A DNA stretch of 64,000 nt from Burkholderiales bacterium (GCA_019634975.1 JAHCAI010000001.1:186001-250000); one strand, 5' to 3'; counted from the stretch's first letter, positions 31,401 to 39,115 are shown. The notes: generated by a model not told the origin, from the letters alone. Program-made: numbers and translations.

Positions 31401-31583
31401 CCTGGTACCTCTGGATTCTGGTCTTGCTGAGGGTGATGACATGTTTCGGCGTGGCTGCGGTTTTTTTTTGTTGAAGATTTCAAGTATCAGGATGGCATCG
31501 CTGTCGATCCTGTAAATGATTCTCCAGGTGAGGTTTTCATCGTTGATGCGCAGTTCGTGACACCGTGCTCCTACCGCTGGCAT
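31387..31583 (-). pseudogene. RelE/HigB-type toxin remnant, truncated and frameshifted
   Basis: Minus strand reads LHSRPMPAVGARCHELRI then TWRIIYRIDSDAILILEIFNKKK, typical of the C-terminal half of Gp49-like toxins. At a run of nine A (T on the plus strand, 31461-31469) the frame breaks. One extra base restores TAATPKHVITLSKTRIQRYQ and a stop at 31387 inside the antitoxin start, as in intact pairs. Upstream of about 31620 the expected N-terminal half is missing and the frame reaches a stop next to the DUF993 gene end. The toxin is therefore inactive unless the A-run is a slippage site or sequencing error, and the N-terminal loss would remain. Confidence 0.75.
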
Positions 31584-31676
31584 CGGCCTTGAGTGCAGCC
31601 ATCCGGCGGGCGGCGCCGCTGTGCGCCGCGGAGCTCGTACCCGTGGGGGACGGCTGATCCGCCCTGCGGATTCTTT

Positions 31677-32876
31677 TCAGGTTGCGCCGTGCAGCGCCAG
31701 CAGCGACTTCATTCTCTCGATCGCCAGTTCCGGCTTCTGTAGCAGGCCCGCTGCATCGGCCAGACGGAACAGTTCGACAAAATGCATCAATGACCGCGCG
31801 CTTTGCTGGCCGCCGACCATCGTGAAGTGCTCCTGGTGGCCGTTGAGCCAGGCCATGAACACGACCCCCGTTTTGTAGAAGCGCGTCGGCGCGCGGAAGA
31901 TTTGGCGCGACAGCGGCACGGTCGGTGCGAGGATGGTCTCGAATTTCGCGCGGTCGTTCTGCGCGAGGGCCAGCAGCGCGGCGCTGGCCGCCGGGGCGAT
32001 GGCGTCGAATATGCCCAGCAATGCGTCGCTGTGGCGCTGGTTGTCTGAATCGCCGATCTCGTCGCCGGCGATCAGTTCGGCATAGTTGAAGTCGTCGCCG
32101 GTGTACATGCGCACGCCCGCGGGCAGGCGGCGGCGCACGGCGATTTCGATGTCCTTGTCGAGCAGCGACATCTTGATGCCGTCGACCTTGGCGGCATTGG
32201 CGCTGATCACGCCGAGCGCGGTTTCGACCGCCCGCGCGTTGTCGGTGCTTCCCCAGTAGCCTGCCAGCGCGGGATCGAACATGTCGCCCAGCCAGTGCAG
32301 GATCACCGGCTCCCGCGCCTGGCGCAGGATGCGGTCGTAGACTTTTTCGTAATCGGCGGGGCCGCGCGCGACTTTGGCCAGCGCGCGGCTCGCCATCAGC
32401 ACGATGCGGCCGCCGGCGGCTTCGATGGCATCGACCTGTTCCTCATAGGCGCGGATGACGTCGTCGACCGAGCGCGCGTCTTCAGGTGCGAGCTGGTCGG
32501 TGCCGCAGCCGGAGGCGAGCAGCGCGCCGGGGAATTCCTTGGCCGCGGCGACCGAGCGGCGGATGAGTTCCAGCGAGGCGGGCCAGTCCATGCCCATGCC
32601 GCGCTGCGCGGTGTCCATCGCTTCGGCGACGCCGAGGCCGAGGCGCCACAGGTGGCGGCGGTAGGCGATCGTCGCGTCCCAGTCGACGGCGCAGTCGAGC
32701 CAGGGATCGATGTCGGCGCGCGGGTCGGCGACGACGTGGGCGGCGGAGTAGGCGATGCGCGTCAGCTGCGCGGTGGCGGTCGCCGTGGCGAAATTCGCGG
32801 GCTCGCGCAGCCGGTACGGCACAGTGCGGCCGTCGGGGCCGGGCAGGCGGATCTGCAGGTCGGTGCGGCCGTTCAT
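31677..32876 (-). CDS. DUF993 family protein (aldolase-like TIM barrel)
   Basis: I place the start at ATG 32876 (MNGRTDLQIRLPGPDG); an in-frame ATG at 32921 would add 15 residues of poor match. The 399-residue protein fits DUF993, a group distantly related to dihydrodipicolinate synthase. Motifs include RHLWRLGLGVAEAMDTAQRGMGMDW, DVIRAYEEQVDAIEAAGGRIVLMASRAL, LHWLGDMFDPALAGYWGS, and VDGIKMSLLDKDIEIAVRRRLPAGVRMYTGDDFNY, where the lysine of KMSLLD could be the Schiff-base residue. Substrate unknown. It is a single gene. Confidence 0.75.
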   Translation of the reverse strand: MNGRTDLQIRLPGPDGRTVPYRLREPANFATATATAQLTRIAYSAAHVVADPRADIDPWLDCAVDWDATIAYRRHLWRLGLGVAEAMDTAQRGMGMDWPASLELIRRSVAAAKEFPGALLASGCGTDQLAPEDARSVDDVIRAYEEQVDAIEAAGGRIVLMASRALAKVARGPADYEKVYDRILRQAREPVILHWLGDMFDPALAGYWGSTDNARAVETALGVISANAAKVDGIKMSLLDKDIEIAVRRRLPAGVRMYTGDDFNYAELIAGDEIGDSDNQRHSDALLGIFDAIAPAASAALLALAQNDRAKFETILAPTVPLSRQIFRAPTRFYKTGVVFMAWLNGHQEHFTMVGGQQSARSLMHFVELFRLADAAGLLQKPELAIERMKSLLALHGAT

Positions 32877-32936
32877 CGCAGGCTCGGGTCGGGATGCGGG
32901 AGCGGCGATTATAGGATGCAAAACCAGAGTACAAAG

Positions 32937-32970
32937 AAAGCCCCGCGCCGGATGACCGGGCGGGGCTTCG
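32937..32970 (-). terminator. Terminator after His-rich gene
   Basis: AAGCCCCGC..CCGG pairs with CCGG..GCGGGGCTT around a four-base loop. On the minus strand it is followed by TCTTTG, a weak T-tract. It sits 15 bases beyond the stop of the His-rich protein gene. Confidence 0.7.
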
Positions 32971-32984
32971 GGTCAAACCCGCAT

Positions 32985-33269
32985 TCAGTTCAGCGGGATG
33001 TAGATGTTCGGCAGCACCACGTGGATGCCGGCCGTCGGACGGTGGAAGTACACCGGCGCCGGCTCGTAGTAATGATGCACCACGCGCGGCGGGTGATAGC
33101 GGTGCACGTGCTTCACCACGTGCCGCGGCGGGCCGTAGTGGTGGTAGACGTGCTTCTGGGTTTTCCAGTGGTGCTTGGGCCCGTGGCCATGACCGTGGCC
33201 GCGGTCCGCGAATGCCGGGCCCGCACCGAGCAGCACTGCCGACAATATGGCGCCTGTCAGGAATTTCAT
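32985..33269 (-). CDS. Histidine-rich secreted protein
   Basis: ATG 33269 has AAGGAG nine bases upstream. The 94-residue product has a signal peptide (MKFLTGAILSAVLLGAGPAFA-D), then a His-rich mature part (RGHGHGHGPKHHWKTQKHVYHHYGPPRHVVKHVHRYHPP) and ends IHVVLPNIYIPLN. About a quarter of the mature residues are histidine. It may bind metal ions in the periplasm, but this is inference from composition. It has its own terminator. Confidence 0.75.
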   Translation of the reverse strand: MKFLTGAILSAVLLGAGPAFADRGHGHGHGPKHHWKTQKHVYHHYGPPRHVVKHVHRYHPPRVVHHYYEPAPVYFHRPTAGIHVVLPNIYIPLN

Positions 33270-33451
33270 GATGGTCTCCTTGGTTCTGGGGAAATCCGTG
33301 TTTCCCCGGGTTGCCCCTGCAACTCTTGTTTGTTGTCGTGACGCATGACTGCCGGTCACGGAACAGAGTCTAGGGGCGGAACTTCGGGCCGACTGTGAGC
33401 ATTTGTAAGCAGTTGTAACGGCCGGGGTCGCCGGTCACAAATGCTTGCAGA

Positions 33452-35245
33452 TCAGGCGTTTGCGGCGGCGCCCCACTGGCCGAGGGTGTGGATGCGGTGT
33501 TCGGCGCCGAGGGCGGAGCGCTCCGCGGGCGCCGCGGGCAGTGCGCCGGGCTGCAGCGCCTGCGGCGCGACGGCGGCGATGCCGGCGCGGGTTTCCGGAT
33601 CCTGCAGGGCCTGCCTGAGCCCGGCGGCATCGGCCCACAGCGGACGCCCGTTTTCGCAGCGCAGCCAGATGCGGCCGCTCGCGCGGTCGGCGAAGTTGAC
33701 CACCGGCAGGCGCCTGAGGCAGGCGGCGAGGAACTCGGTGTTGCGCTCGGGCGCCATGTCGCCTGCGCCGGGGTAGACCTCGGCCGGCGCGTGCGCCTCG
33801 ACGTTGATCTTGCGGTAACGCTCGACGTCGAGCAGGCCGCCGACATCGAGCACCTGCATCTCGCCGTTCCAGCCGAAGGCGACGGTGCGCGGCCGCTCGC
33901 CGAGCGTGACACTGTTGTCGAGGAATTCGTAGTGCACTTTCTTGTCGGCGGCGAGCGCCCAGGTGAAGAACACCTCGGGCATGCCGTTGTAGGCCTCGAT
34001 GTTGTGGGCGAGCAGGTCGTCGACGGCCTTGTAGCGGCCGACCTCGAGGCCGCGCTGCCAGGCGCGCTCGACGGTCGCATCCGGCGGCGTGATCATGAAA
34101 AACAGGTAGACCAGGCTGCCGAAGCGCGTCAGCAGGTTGCTGCCGGCGACGTCGGAGGCGGGGGCGAAGGTGTCGAAGCGGAAGCGGTCGATCAGCAGGT
34201 GGGTCATCCCGCCGCGCCCCGCCTTCTGCGCGATATAGCGGTCGAGCTTGTGGTCGACGATCTGCAGTTCGTGGCCCGACAGCGATCCGGCGTATTTGTA
34301 CCATTCGCCGAGCGAGGCGTAGTCGAGCAGGAATTTGCGGAAAATGTCGGGGCTCACCAGCGCGAAATCCGCCCAGTTGACGCCGATGCGCGCGGCGAGC
34401 GCGCGCTGCAGCGGGCGCAGCGTGCTCTTGCCCGCGGCGGAGGCACCCTTGGTGTTCATCACCACCGGCAGTTCCTGCACCGGCAGCAGGCGGAAACCCT
34501 CGGCCGCGGCGGCGCGCTGCACCAGCGGGTCGATCATGCGGCCGATGGCTTCGCTGCCATGGTCGTTGCAGGCGAGGTCGGTGGCCACCGCCGCGAGCAG
34601 CCCGCGGTCGCCCCAGATGCGGCCATGGCGCGCGTGCATCGCGCCGGCGGTGCGCGCCAGCGCCGCGCAGGCGGCGCGGCGCAGCGGGTCGGCATCGTCC
34701 AGCGCGCCGGCTTCCCAGCGGCGGATCGCGCGCAGGTCGCGCGACTCGGTCTCCTCGGGCTGCGGCGGCGCCGGCCTGCCGGTGAGTCGCGCCCAGAAGC
34801 CGCCGCGTGGCGCTGCCGCGGGTGCGTCCCGCATGCCCTGATCGAGCAGCTGCATGACGGCATTGAACAGGTTCGTGCGCAGCGCCTCGTGCGCGGCGCG
34901 GATGCCGCCCATGTGCGGCGCGAGGTGGCGGCTGAGGATGGCGTCGGTGGTGCGGCGGAAGTTGATGCCGAGGTCTTCGGTCCTGCTGCCGTCCTCGATG
35001 CTGAAGTCGGCGGTGACCCGCGCCAGCAGCTCGTGCACCACCAGGCGCTCGGGCTTGAACACCACGAGCTCCTCCATCGGCAGCCCGGTGAGATCGGCGA
35101 GTTCGCGCACCTCGCGCAGGGAGGTGCTGACGTTTTCCGGGCGATGGATGGTGGCGAGATGCAGCAGCGCCTCCGGGATCTGCGACTGCAGTCCGGGGTT
35201 CCAGGGGCCTTCGGGCAGGGCGGCGCTGTGCGGCAGGTCGTGCAT
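33452..35245 (-). CDS. P-loop kinase-like protein of unknown function (zeta-toxin-like core)
   Basis: The 597-residue protein has a helical N-terminal part (1-255) of no known family, then GASAAGKST at 267-275 (Walker A) with the downstream layout of zeta-toxin/polynucleotide-kinase P-loop folds: FALVSPDIFRKFLLDY, HKLDRYIAQKAGRGGMTHLLIDRFRFD, YLFFMITPPDATVERAWQRGLEVGRYKAVDDLLAHN. The C-terminal 170 residues hold a beta-rich region (KKVHYEFLDNSVTLGERPRTVAFGWNGEMQVLDV). It lies four bases behind a zinc protease-like gene, implying co-expression. Zeta-like enzymes phosphorylate UDP-sugars; the substrate here is unknown and it need not be a toxin. Confidence 0.65.
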   Translation of the reverse strand: MHDLPHSAALPEGPWNPGLQSQIPEALLHLATIHRPENVSTSLREVRELADLTGLPMEELVVFKPERLVVHELLARVTADFSIEDGSRTEDLGINFRRTTDAILSRHLAPHMGGIRAAHEALRTNLFNAVMQLLDQGMRDAPAAAPRGGFWARLTGRPAPPQPEETESRDLRAIRRWEAGALDDADPLRRAACAALARTAGAMHARHGRIWGDRGLLAAVATDLACNDHGSEAIGRMIDPLVQRAAAAEGFRLLPVQELPVVMNTKGASAAGKSTLRPLQRALAARIGVNWADFALVSPDIFRKFLLDYASLGEWYKYAGSLSGHELQIVDHKLDRYIAQKAGRGGMTHLLIDRFRFDTFAPASDVAGSNLLTRFGSLVYLFFMITPPDATVERAWQRGLEVGRYKAVDDLLAHNIEAYNGMPEVFFTWALAADKKVHYEFLDNSVTLGERPRTVAFGWNGEMQVLDVGGLLDVERYRKINVEAHAPAEVYPGAGDMAPERNTEFLAACLRRLPVVNFADRASGRIWLRCENGRPLWADAAGLRQALQDPETRAGIAAVAPQALQPGALPAAPAERSALGAEHRIHTLGQWGAAANA

Positions 35246-35249
35246 GCGC

Positions 35250-35909
35250 TCAGTCTACGCCCGGCTGCAGCAGTCCGTTGCGGGTGCCGGTGGCGGTGAT
35301 GCGCGCGCACTGCGCCGGGGTGAGGCGGGTGTTTTCGGGCGATGTCTCCGCCGCCATCAGGTTGCCCGGTGCGTTCACGTGTTCGCCGCTGTCCATCAGC
35401 ACATGGACGAGTTCGTGGGCCAGCGTGATGCCAAGGTCGCGCGCGCCGCGGGCGATCCACACGGTGTCGGCGAGTTCGGGGCGGGTGCGGCTGTTGCCGC
35501 GGCCGATGGCTTCGGCATCGAAGGCGGGGACCTGGCGGGTGCCGGCGGCGAAATAGACCGTCGGCTTGCGCAGGCCGAGCGCCTGCGCCAGTTCGCGCGA
35601 GCGCGGCGTATGAAAGTCGCGGTGGCTTGCCGGCACGCGGATGCGCAGCCACTCGGCTTCAGTGATGCGCAGGCTGCATTGCGCAAGGATGCGCGCGGCG
35701 ACGGTGGCGGCCTCGCGGATCTCGGCCTCGTTCCAGCCGCCGATGTCGACGAGCGTCAGCGTGAGTGCATGCTGACCTCGGTCAGTCGCCGGCGCCGGTG
35801 TGTCGAGGACCCTGCGTGCTTCAATGTGGAATTCCGGTGTTGCGGCGGCTGCATCGCAACAAATGCCGGTCAGCACAGCCGGCAGCGCCGCTATCAGCCC
35901 GATTGCCAA
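35250..35909 (-). CDS. Putative zinc metalloprotease (HExxH), secreted
   Basis: From TTG 35909 the product is 219 residues: signal peptide-like MAIGLIAALPAVLTGICCDAAAA, then a domain ending with TLAHELVHVLMDSGEHVNAPGNLMA, a gluzincin/metzincin-like zinc site (HELVH, then a second His), and a C-terminal LTPAQCARI. An ATG at 35920 with an AAGGGA ribosome site lies just upstream but one base out of frame, separated by a run of seven A. With eight it would encode MPFFLAIGLIAALPAV, a better signal peptide. It is four bases upstream of the P-loop kinase gene, so they form an operon. An IS1595-type promoter overlaps its 5' region. Confidence 0.65.
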   Translation of the reverse strand: MAIGLIAALPAVLTGICCDAAAATPEFHIEARRVLDTPAPATDRGQHALTLTLVDIGGWNEAEIREAATVAARILAQCSLRITEAEWLRIRVPASHRDFHTPRSRELAQALGLRKPTVYFAAGTRQVPAFDAEAIGRGNSRTRPELADTVWIARGARDLGITLAHELVHVLMDSGEHVNAPGNLMAAETSPENTRLTPAQCARITATGTRNGLLQPGVD

Positions 35910-35927
35910 AAAAATGGCATTTATCCC

Positions 35928-35956
35928 TTGACAGCAAGTAACGCAATCTGTAGTAT
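35928..35956 (+). promoter_or_regulatory. Sigma-70 promoter of the transposase gene
   Basis: A perfect TTGACA (35928-35933), a 17-base spacer, and TAGTAT (35951-35956), 36 bases before the transposase ATG. It overlaps the presumed leader of the divergent protease gene. Confidence 0.7.
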
Positions 35957-35991
35957 TGGGGGCGTCAACTAAGCCCAAGGGGGCAGCAGCC

Positions 35992-36873
35992 ATGAAATAC
36001 ACCTTTATCCAGTTCAAAGAACAATACCCGAACGACGATGCCTGCCTTGAGTCGATCAAGCAAAGGCGCTTTGGTGAGGGTTCGGCCTGCCCCAGCTGCG
36101 GGGTCGTCCCTGCTAAGTTCCACCGGATCACTGGACGCCGCGCCTATGCCTGCCAAGACTGCGGCCACCATGTCTATCCGTGCGCCGGAACTATTTTCGA
36201 GCATTCCAGCACCCCGCTGACGCTCTGGTTCCATGCCATGTATCTCATGACCTCAACCCGCAATGGCGTATCGGCCAAGGAACTGCAACGGCAGCTTGGC
36301 GTTACCTACAAATGTGCGTGGCGCATTGGGCATCAACTCCGCATCCTGATGGCAGCTAGGGACGCCGCAAACAATCCTACGCCCCGTGAAGGCCATTTTG
36401 AGATTGATGAGACCTACGTCGGCGGCAAGGTGAAGGGCAAAGGCCGTCGCTTTGTTAAAAACAAAGCCGTGGTTATGGGCATCGTCCAGCGTGGTGGCGC
36501 ACTCACCGGAAAGGTAGTCAGGAACAACAAGGCGGAAACGCTGGTTCCGGTGGTCATGGATACCATTGAGCCGGGCAGCATCGTTAATACCGATGAACTG
36601 TCGTCCTACAAGCCGCTAGAGTCCCTCGGCTATCACCATGTCGCTCTGAACCACAGCCAAGAGCAATGGGCGCTTGGGCCGCACCATACCAATAGGATTG
36701 AGGGATTCTGGTCGCACCTGAAACGCGGCATCAGCAGCACCCACGTTGCGGTGTCGAAAAAGCACCTTCAGAAATACGTGGATGAATTCGCGTTCCGCTA
36801 TAACAACCGGAAGGAACCAGCGGTTATGTTTGAGCGGATGTTGGCGCAGGTGAGTAATCCTACTTCGACTTAA
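35992..36873 (+). mobile_element. IS1595-family (ISXO2-like) transposase gene
   Basis: ATG 35992; 293 residues. The N-terminus carries a zinc-ribbon (CPSCGVVPAKFHRITGRRAYACQDC), followed by a helix-turn-helix-like part (STRNGVSAKELQRQLGVTYKCAWRIGHQL) and an ISXO2-type DDE/N catalytic domain: EIDETYVGGK, NTDELSSYKPL, ALGPHHTNRIEGFWSHLKRG, ending YNNRKEPAVMFERML. It looks complete. I could not identify terminal inverted repeats or a target duplication, so the element's limits are not set; only the gene is reported. Confidence 0.85.
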
Positions 36874-37006
36874 TTCCGAACACTGCGTCGTCAAGCAACT
36901 GCTCGAATCGTTGCTTGTGATTCTCGGTAACTGGCACCGACTTCTTGGTCTTTTTCTTAGACTTCGGCACGGTGTCAGTTTTTGATTTTTTTTGCAGTGT
37001 CGCCAA
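36860..37006 (-). CDS. Small basic protein of unknown function
   Basis: TTG at 37006 with AAAAGGAC just upstream; 48 residues (MATLQKKSKTDTVPKSKKKTKKS..NHKQRFEQLLDDAVFGIKSK). The first half is very lysine-rich; the second half is a short helix. It follows the next minus-strand gene by two bases and overlaps the transposase 3' end tail to tail. It is too short for a function call. It may be a DNA- or RNA-binding partner of the upstream small gene. Confidence 0.5.
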   Translation of the reverse strand: MATLQKKSKTDTVPKSKKKTKKSVPVTENHKQRFEQLLDDAVFGIKSK

Positions 37007-37008
37007 GG

Positions 37009-37221
37009 TCAGTCCTTTTGGGTGGCGCCTGAATAAGAAACAACATCGCCTCTTGGAAAGCCAATTGGCATGGGGGCTTGCCAACCGCTTTGCAACGCTT
37101 CGAACTGCCGTTCTGAGCACAGAAAAACCGTGCTCCCCCAGTCCTCCCAAACTAGCCTCACCACCTTACCGCCATCAAATGTGGTGGCGACGACCTTTTC
37201 GCCTTTTGTGAAGTTATCCAT
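37009..37221 (-). CDS. Small conserved-looking protein of unknown function
   Basis: ATG 37221; 70 residues: MDNFTKGEKVVATTFDGGKVVRLVWEDWGSTVFLCSERQFEALQSGWQAPMPIGFPRGDVVSY. The look is a compact beta-rich domain with the end pattern MPIGFPRGDV, which I associate with small uncharacterised proteins in many proteobacteria. No function is known to me. It diverges from the DUF5343 gene across a palindrome-rich promoter and precedes the 48-residue gene. Confidence 0.55.
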   Translation of the reverse strand: MDNFTKGEKVVATTFDGGKVVRLVWEDWGSTVFLCSERQFEALQSGWQAPMPIGFPRGDVVSYSGATQKD

Positions 37222-37235
37222 GGCCTGCCCTTTCC

Positions 37236-37312
37236 GCGCAAAAAGTATTTGCGCGCACAAATACGTACTGATAATATTTGTGCGTCTTGGATAACCAAGG
37301 AGCGCACAAATG
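37236..37312. promoter_or_regulatory. Divergent promoter with nested palindromes
   Basis: GCGCAAA-AAGTA-TTTGCGC (37236-37254) is a perfect inverted repeat. GCGCACAAATA (37253-37263) is inverted as TATTTGTGCG (37275-37284). A third GCGCACAAAT occurs at 37302-37311, abutting the DUF5343 start. Shared GCGCACAAAT half-sites suggest one repressor acts on both the DUF5343 gene and the divergent small genes; the repressor is not identified. Confidence 0.55.
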
Positions 37313-38011
37313 CCCGCAAAAACGGAAAAACAGATACTCCCGGCCTATATCTCGTACTCCTATTTTATCAATTTTATCAATGGTTTGCGAGAGAGCGGCA
37401 TACCGTCTCAAATCGATAAAAGTCTGATGCGGACCGCATCTGGATCACAGCAATCTTCCATGCTGGTATCCCTCCGTTTCCTGCGACTTATTGACGAAAA
37501 TGGTAAACCCTCCAGCCTCATGAAGCAACTTGTCGAGGCTGCAGACGATGCGCGGCCTGGGGTCCTGAAATCGATGCTGGAGGAGGCGTACGGCTTCCTT
37601 TTCTCGGCGGAGGATTTCTCCCTTGAAAACGCCAGCGGCCAACAGGTTATCGATGCATTTAAGCAGCAGGAAGCAACTGGAAGCACTATATCCAAAGCCA
37701 TAGCGTTTTTCCTGAGCGCGGCCAATGACGCCGGCGTCAAAGTATCCCCCCATGTAAAGGCTCCGCCGGCGCCCCGCAACATGCCGAAGCGCAACAATCG
37801 GCCTAAGCCGGCGCAAAACGGATACGAAACTGAAGATGATGACGAGGACGATACGGCTAATGACGAGGTTCAGAAGTTTCAAATACCAATACCAGGGAAA
37901 CCCAGCGCGGTGTTTACGATCCCGAAGGATCTGGAAGATGACGACTGGGAAATGCTGAAAACGATGCTGGACGCTTACATTGCCCGCATGCGCAAACAGC
38001 AGTCCCTTTAA
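37310..38011 (+). CDS. DUF5343 family protein
   Basis: ATG 37310 with AAGGAG upstream; 233 residues. The N-terminal 150 residues match DUF5343: AYISYSYFINFINGLRESGIPSQIDKSLMRTASGSQQSSMLVSLRFLRLIDENGKP, a winged-helix-like module. Next come a Pro/Lys linker and an acidic run (ETEDDDEDDTANDE), then a short conserved-looking end (FQIPIPGKPSAVFTIPKDLEDDDWEMLKTMLDAYI), which resembles a self-contained dimerisation piece. No function is known. It lies in the same accessory patch as the transposase, so it is likely horizontally acquired. Confidence 0.75.
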   Translation: MPAKTEKQILPAYISYSYFINFINGLRESGIPSQIDKSLMRTASGSQQSSMLVSLRFLRLIDENGKPSSLMKQLVEAADDARPGVLKSMLEEAYGFLFSAEDFSLENASGQQVIDAFKQQEATGSTISKAIAFFLSAANDAGVKVSPHVKAPPAPRNMPKRNNRPKPAQNGYETEDDDEDDTANDEVQKFQIPIPGKPSAVFTIPKDLEDDDWEMLKTMLDAYIARMRKQQSL

Positions 38012-38061
38012 CCGAGACAAGGACAACGTTTCAGGAGAAACCGATGAGGAGATAGTTCAGT

Positions 38062-38148
38062 GGCTGGGTGGCCTTGCCACCGGCGCCCAGCCCCAATGGA
38101 AAAGGCCGGTATAGGTCTACTTGTCTTGGCGGACAACCTATACCGGCC
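38062..38148 (+). ncRNA. Candidate structured RNA: two tandem strong hairpins
   Basis: First hairpin: GGCTGGG (38062-38068) pairs with CCCAGCC (38086-38092), enclosing TGGC/GCCA around CTT. Second hairpin: GGCCGGTATAGG (38104-38115) pairs perfectly with CCTATACCGGCC (38137-38148), with an inner TTGTC/GACAA stem. No T-run follows, so these are not ordinary terminators. They lie between the DUF5343 gene and a 57-codon frame, and could be an sRNA, a leader or an operator. The evidence is pairing only. Confidence 0.4.
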
Positions 38149-38181
38149 GGTGTGGCCCCCACGAACTACATGAGGTAAAAC

Positions 38182-38355
38182 ATGAAGCAACTTTCACTCG
38201 ATCTGCCGTTGCCGGAAGGCTGGAAATACATTCTCCGAGCCTCCTTCACAACGACTACCGGCTGGAAGGTCTTTGCCAAAAACTACGGGCTTAAGGCTTT
38301 CCGCATTCCGGTAAAAATCAAGTCGGACCCTAAGCAAGAACCCGACTCGAAGTAA
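38182..38355 (+). CDS. Small protein of unknown function, 57 residues
   Basis: ATG 38182 with GAGGT eight bases upstream. It encodes MKQLSLDLPLPEGWKYILRASFTTTTGWKVFAKNYGLKAFRIPVKIKSDPKQEPDSK. Aromatic, Thr- and Lys-rich, no membrane segment, no cysteine. The ribosome site and lack of frame-breaking codons make it a plausible gene, but no family is recognised. It sits right after the double hairpin. Confidence 0.45.
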   Translation: MKQLSLDLPLPEGWKYILRASFTTTTGWKVFAKNYGLKAFRIPVKIKSDPKQEPDSK

Positions 38356-38366
38356 GCAGCACAATT

Positions 38367-38433
38367 GGGGTGCGCAGGTCGCCGTCATGGTCCCCTAAAC
38401 CGCCGACGCGGGGCTCAATTCCCCGGCACTCCA
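38367..38433 (+). other. tRNA-like acceptor/T-arm structure (possible attachment-site remnant)
   Basis: GGGGTGC (38367-38373) pairs with GCACTCC (38426-38432), a seven-base acceptor with one G-U, followed by A and CA. CGGGG (38409-38413)/CCCCG (38421-38425) forms a five-base T-stem with loop CTCAATT, exactly where a T-arm should be. The total is only 67 bases, and no proper anticodon arm is seen. A degenerate tRNA, a tmRNA-type piece or an att site left by an integrated element are all possible. Confidence 0.3.
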
Positions 38434-38850
38434 CATCCTTCAATACCGCACCCATTGTACGGAAAGTACGCAATAAAATCAATAGGTAAGCGAATGCGCT
38501 GCCTATCGGGTGTGCATTCGTCTTTCCTCTTTTAATGCATACTTGTATGACGATATTCTCGCAATACACTTGAGGTTTAGCCTCAATCCATGGCGCAATC
38601 TCCAGAAAACCCCTGCACTTGTCGCCAAGGGATACATGCCAAAAAAATAGGCAATCTAACCCTGTCCCGGGCGTGGGGCATTTTCGGTAACGCTTTTTTG
38701 GCCTTGTTCACAGAGATATCCACAGAAATTGTGAATGATTTTTGACGTCATGCACCGGATTGGCGAGCTTCCGCGGTCCTGATTCCGGATTGTCGATGAA
38801 ATCGCGCCGAAAAAAATTTTTTCCGCTGCCGGCCGCGCACTGGGAAAATG

Positions 38851-38886
38851 CCAAAAAATTCAATAAAAACAAATAGTTATGATGAT
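38851..38886 (+). repeat. AT-rich dispersed motif, copy 6
   Basis: Contains the exact CAATAAAAACAAATA core (38861-38875) followed by GTTATGATGATG. Confidence 0.7.
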
Positions 38887-39115
38887 GTAACCGGGCGCCT
38901 TAAAAGCCTATGTTCGTCAACCACTTAGCGGTGTTTTCCCCCTGCCGCAAAGGGCCGCTTCCGGGCTGTTGACAAGCCTTGCCATCATTTTGTAATGCGC
39001 GCCCGCCGCAACGCGGCTGCGGAGATATCAACACGCGGATTTCGGGCCCTGTCAAGGCTTGCGGCTCCCGATCCGGGCCGCATCCGGGCGGGGCTGCCTG
39101 GCTGCCTGGGGCGGC

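Larger units (their letters stand above)
38356..39115. other. 760-base gap: tRNA-like remnant, AT-rich motif, no clear gene
   Basis: The gap starts with a shortened tRNA-like sequence (38367-38433), then AT-rich DNA. One DnaA-box-like TATCCACA lies at about 38717-38724, but there is no cluster. An AT-rich dispersed motif lies at 38851-38886. The region from 38890 to 39115 is GC-rich and holds no gene I can support. It appears to mark the right edge of the accessory patch. Confidence 0.5.

Noticed and set aside
31083..31583. Single 166-residue toxin-antitoxin fusion protein
   Set aside because: The toxin half is joined only through a frame change at a nine-A run; restoring one base gives the normal toxin end overlapping a normal antitoxin start.
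33488..35299. A 603-codon plus-strand reading frame
   Set aside because: It is antisense to the P-loop kinase gene; its composition is typical of GC-rich shadow frames and it has no family signature.
35992..36873. Fully delimited IS1595 insertion sequence
   Set aside because: I looked for terminal inverted repeats and a target duplication on both sides and found none I could defend.
38701..38730. Replication origin with DnaA boxes
   Set aside because: Only one imperfect box (TATCCACA) is present, with no cluster, iterons or replication gene nearby.
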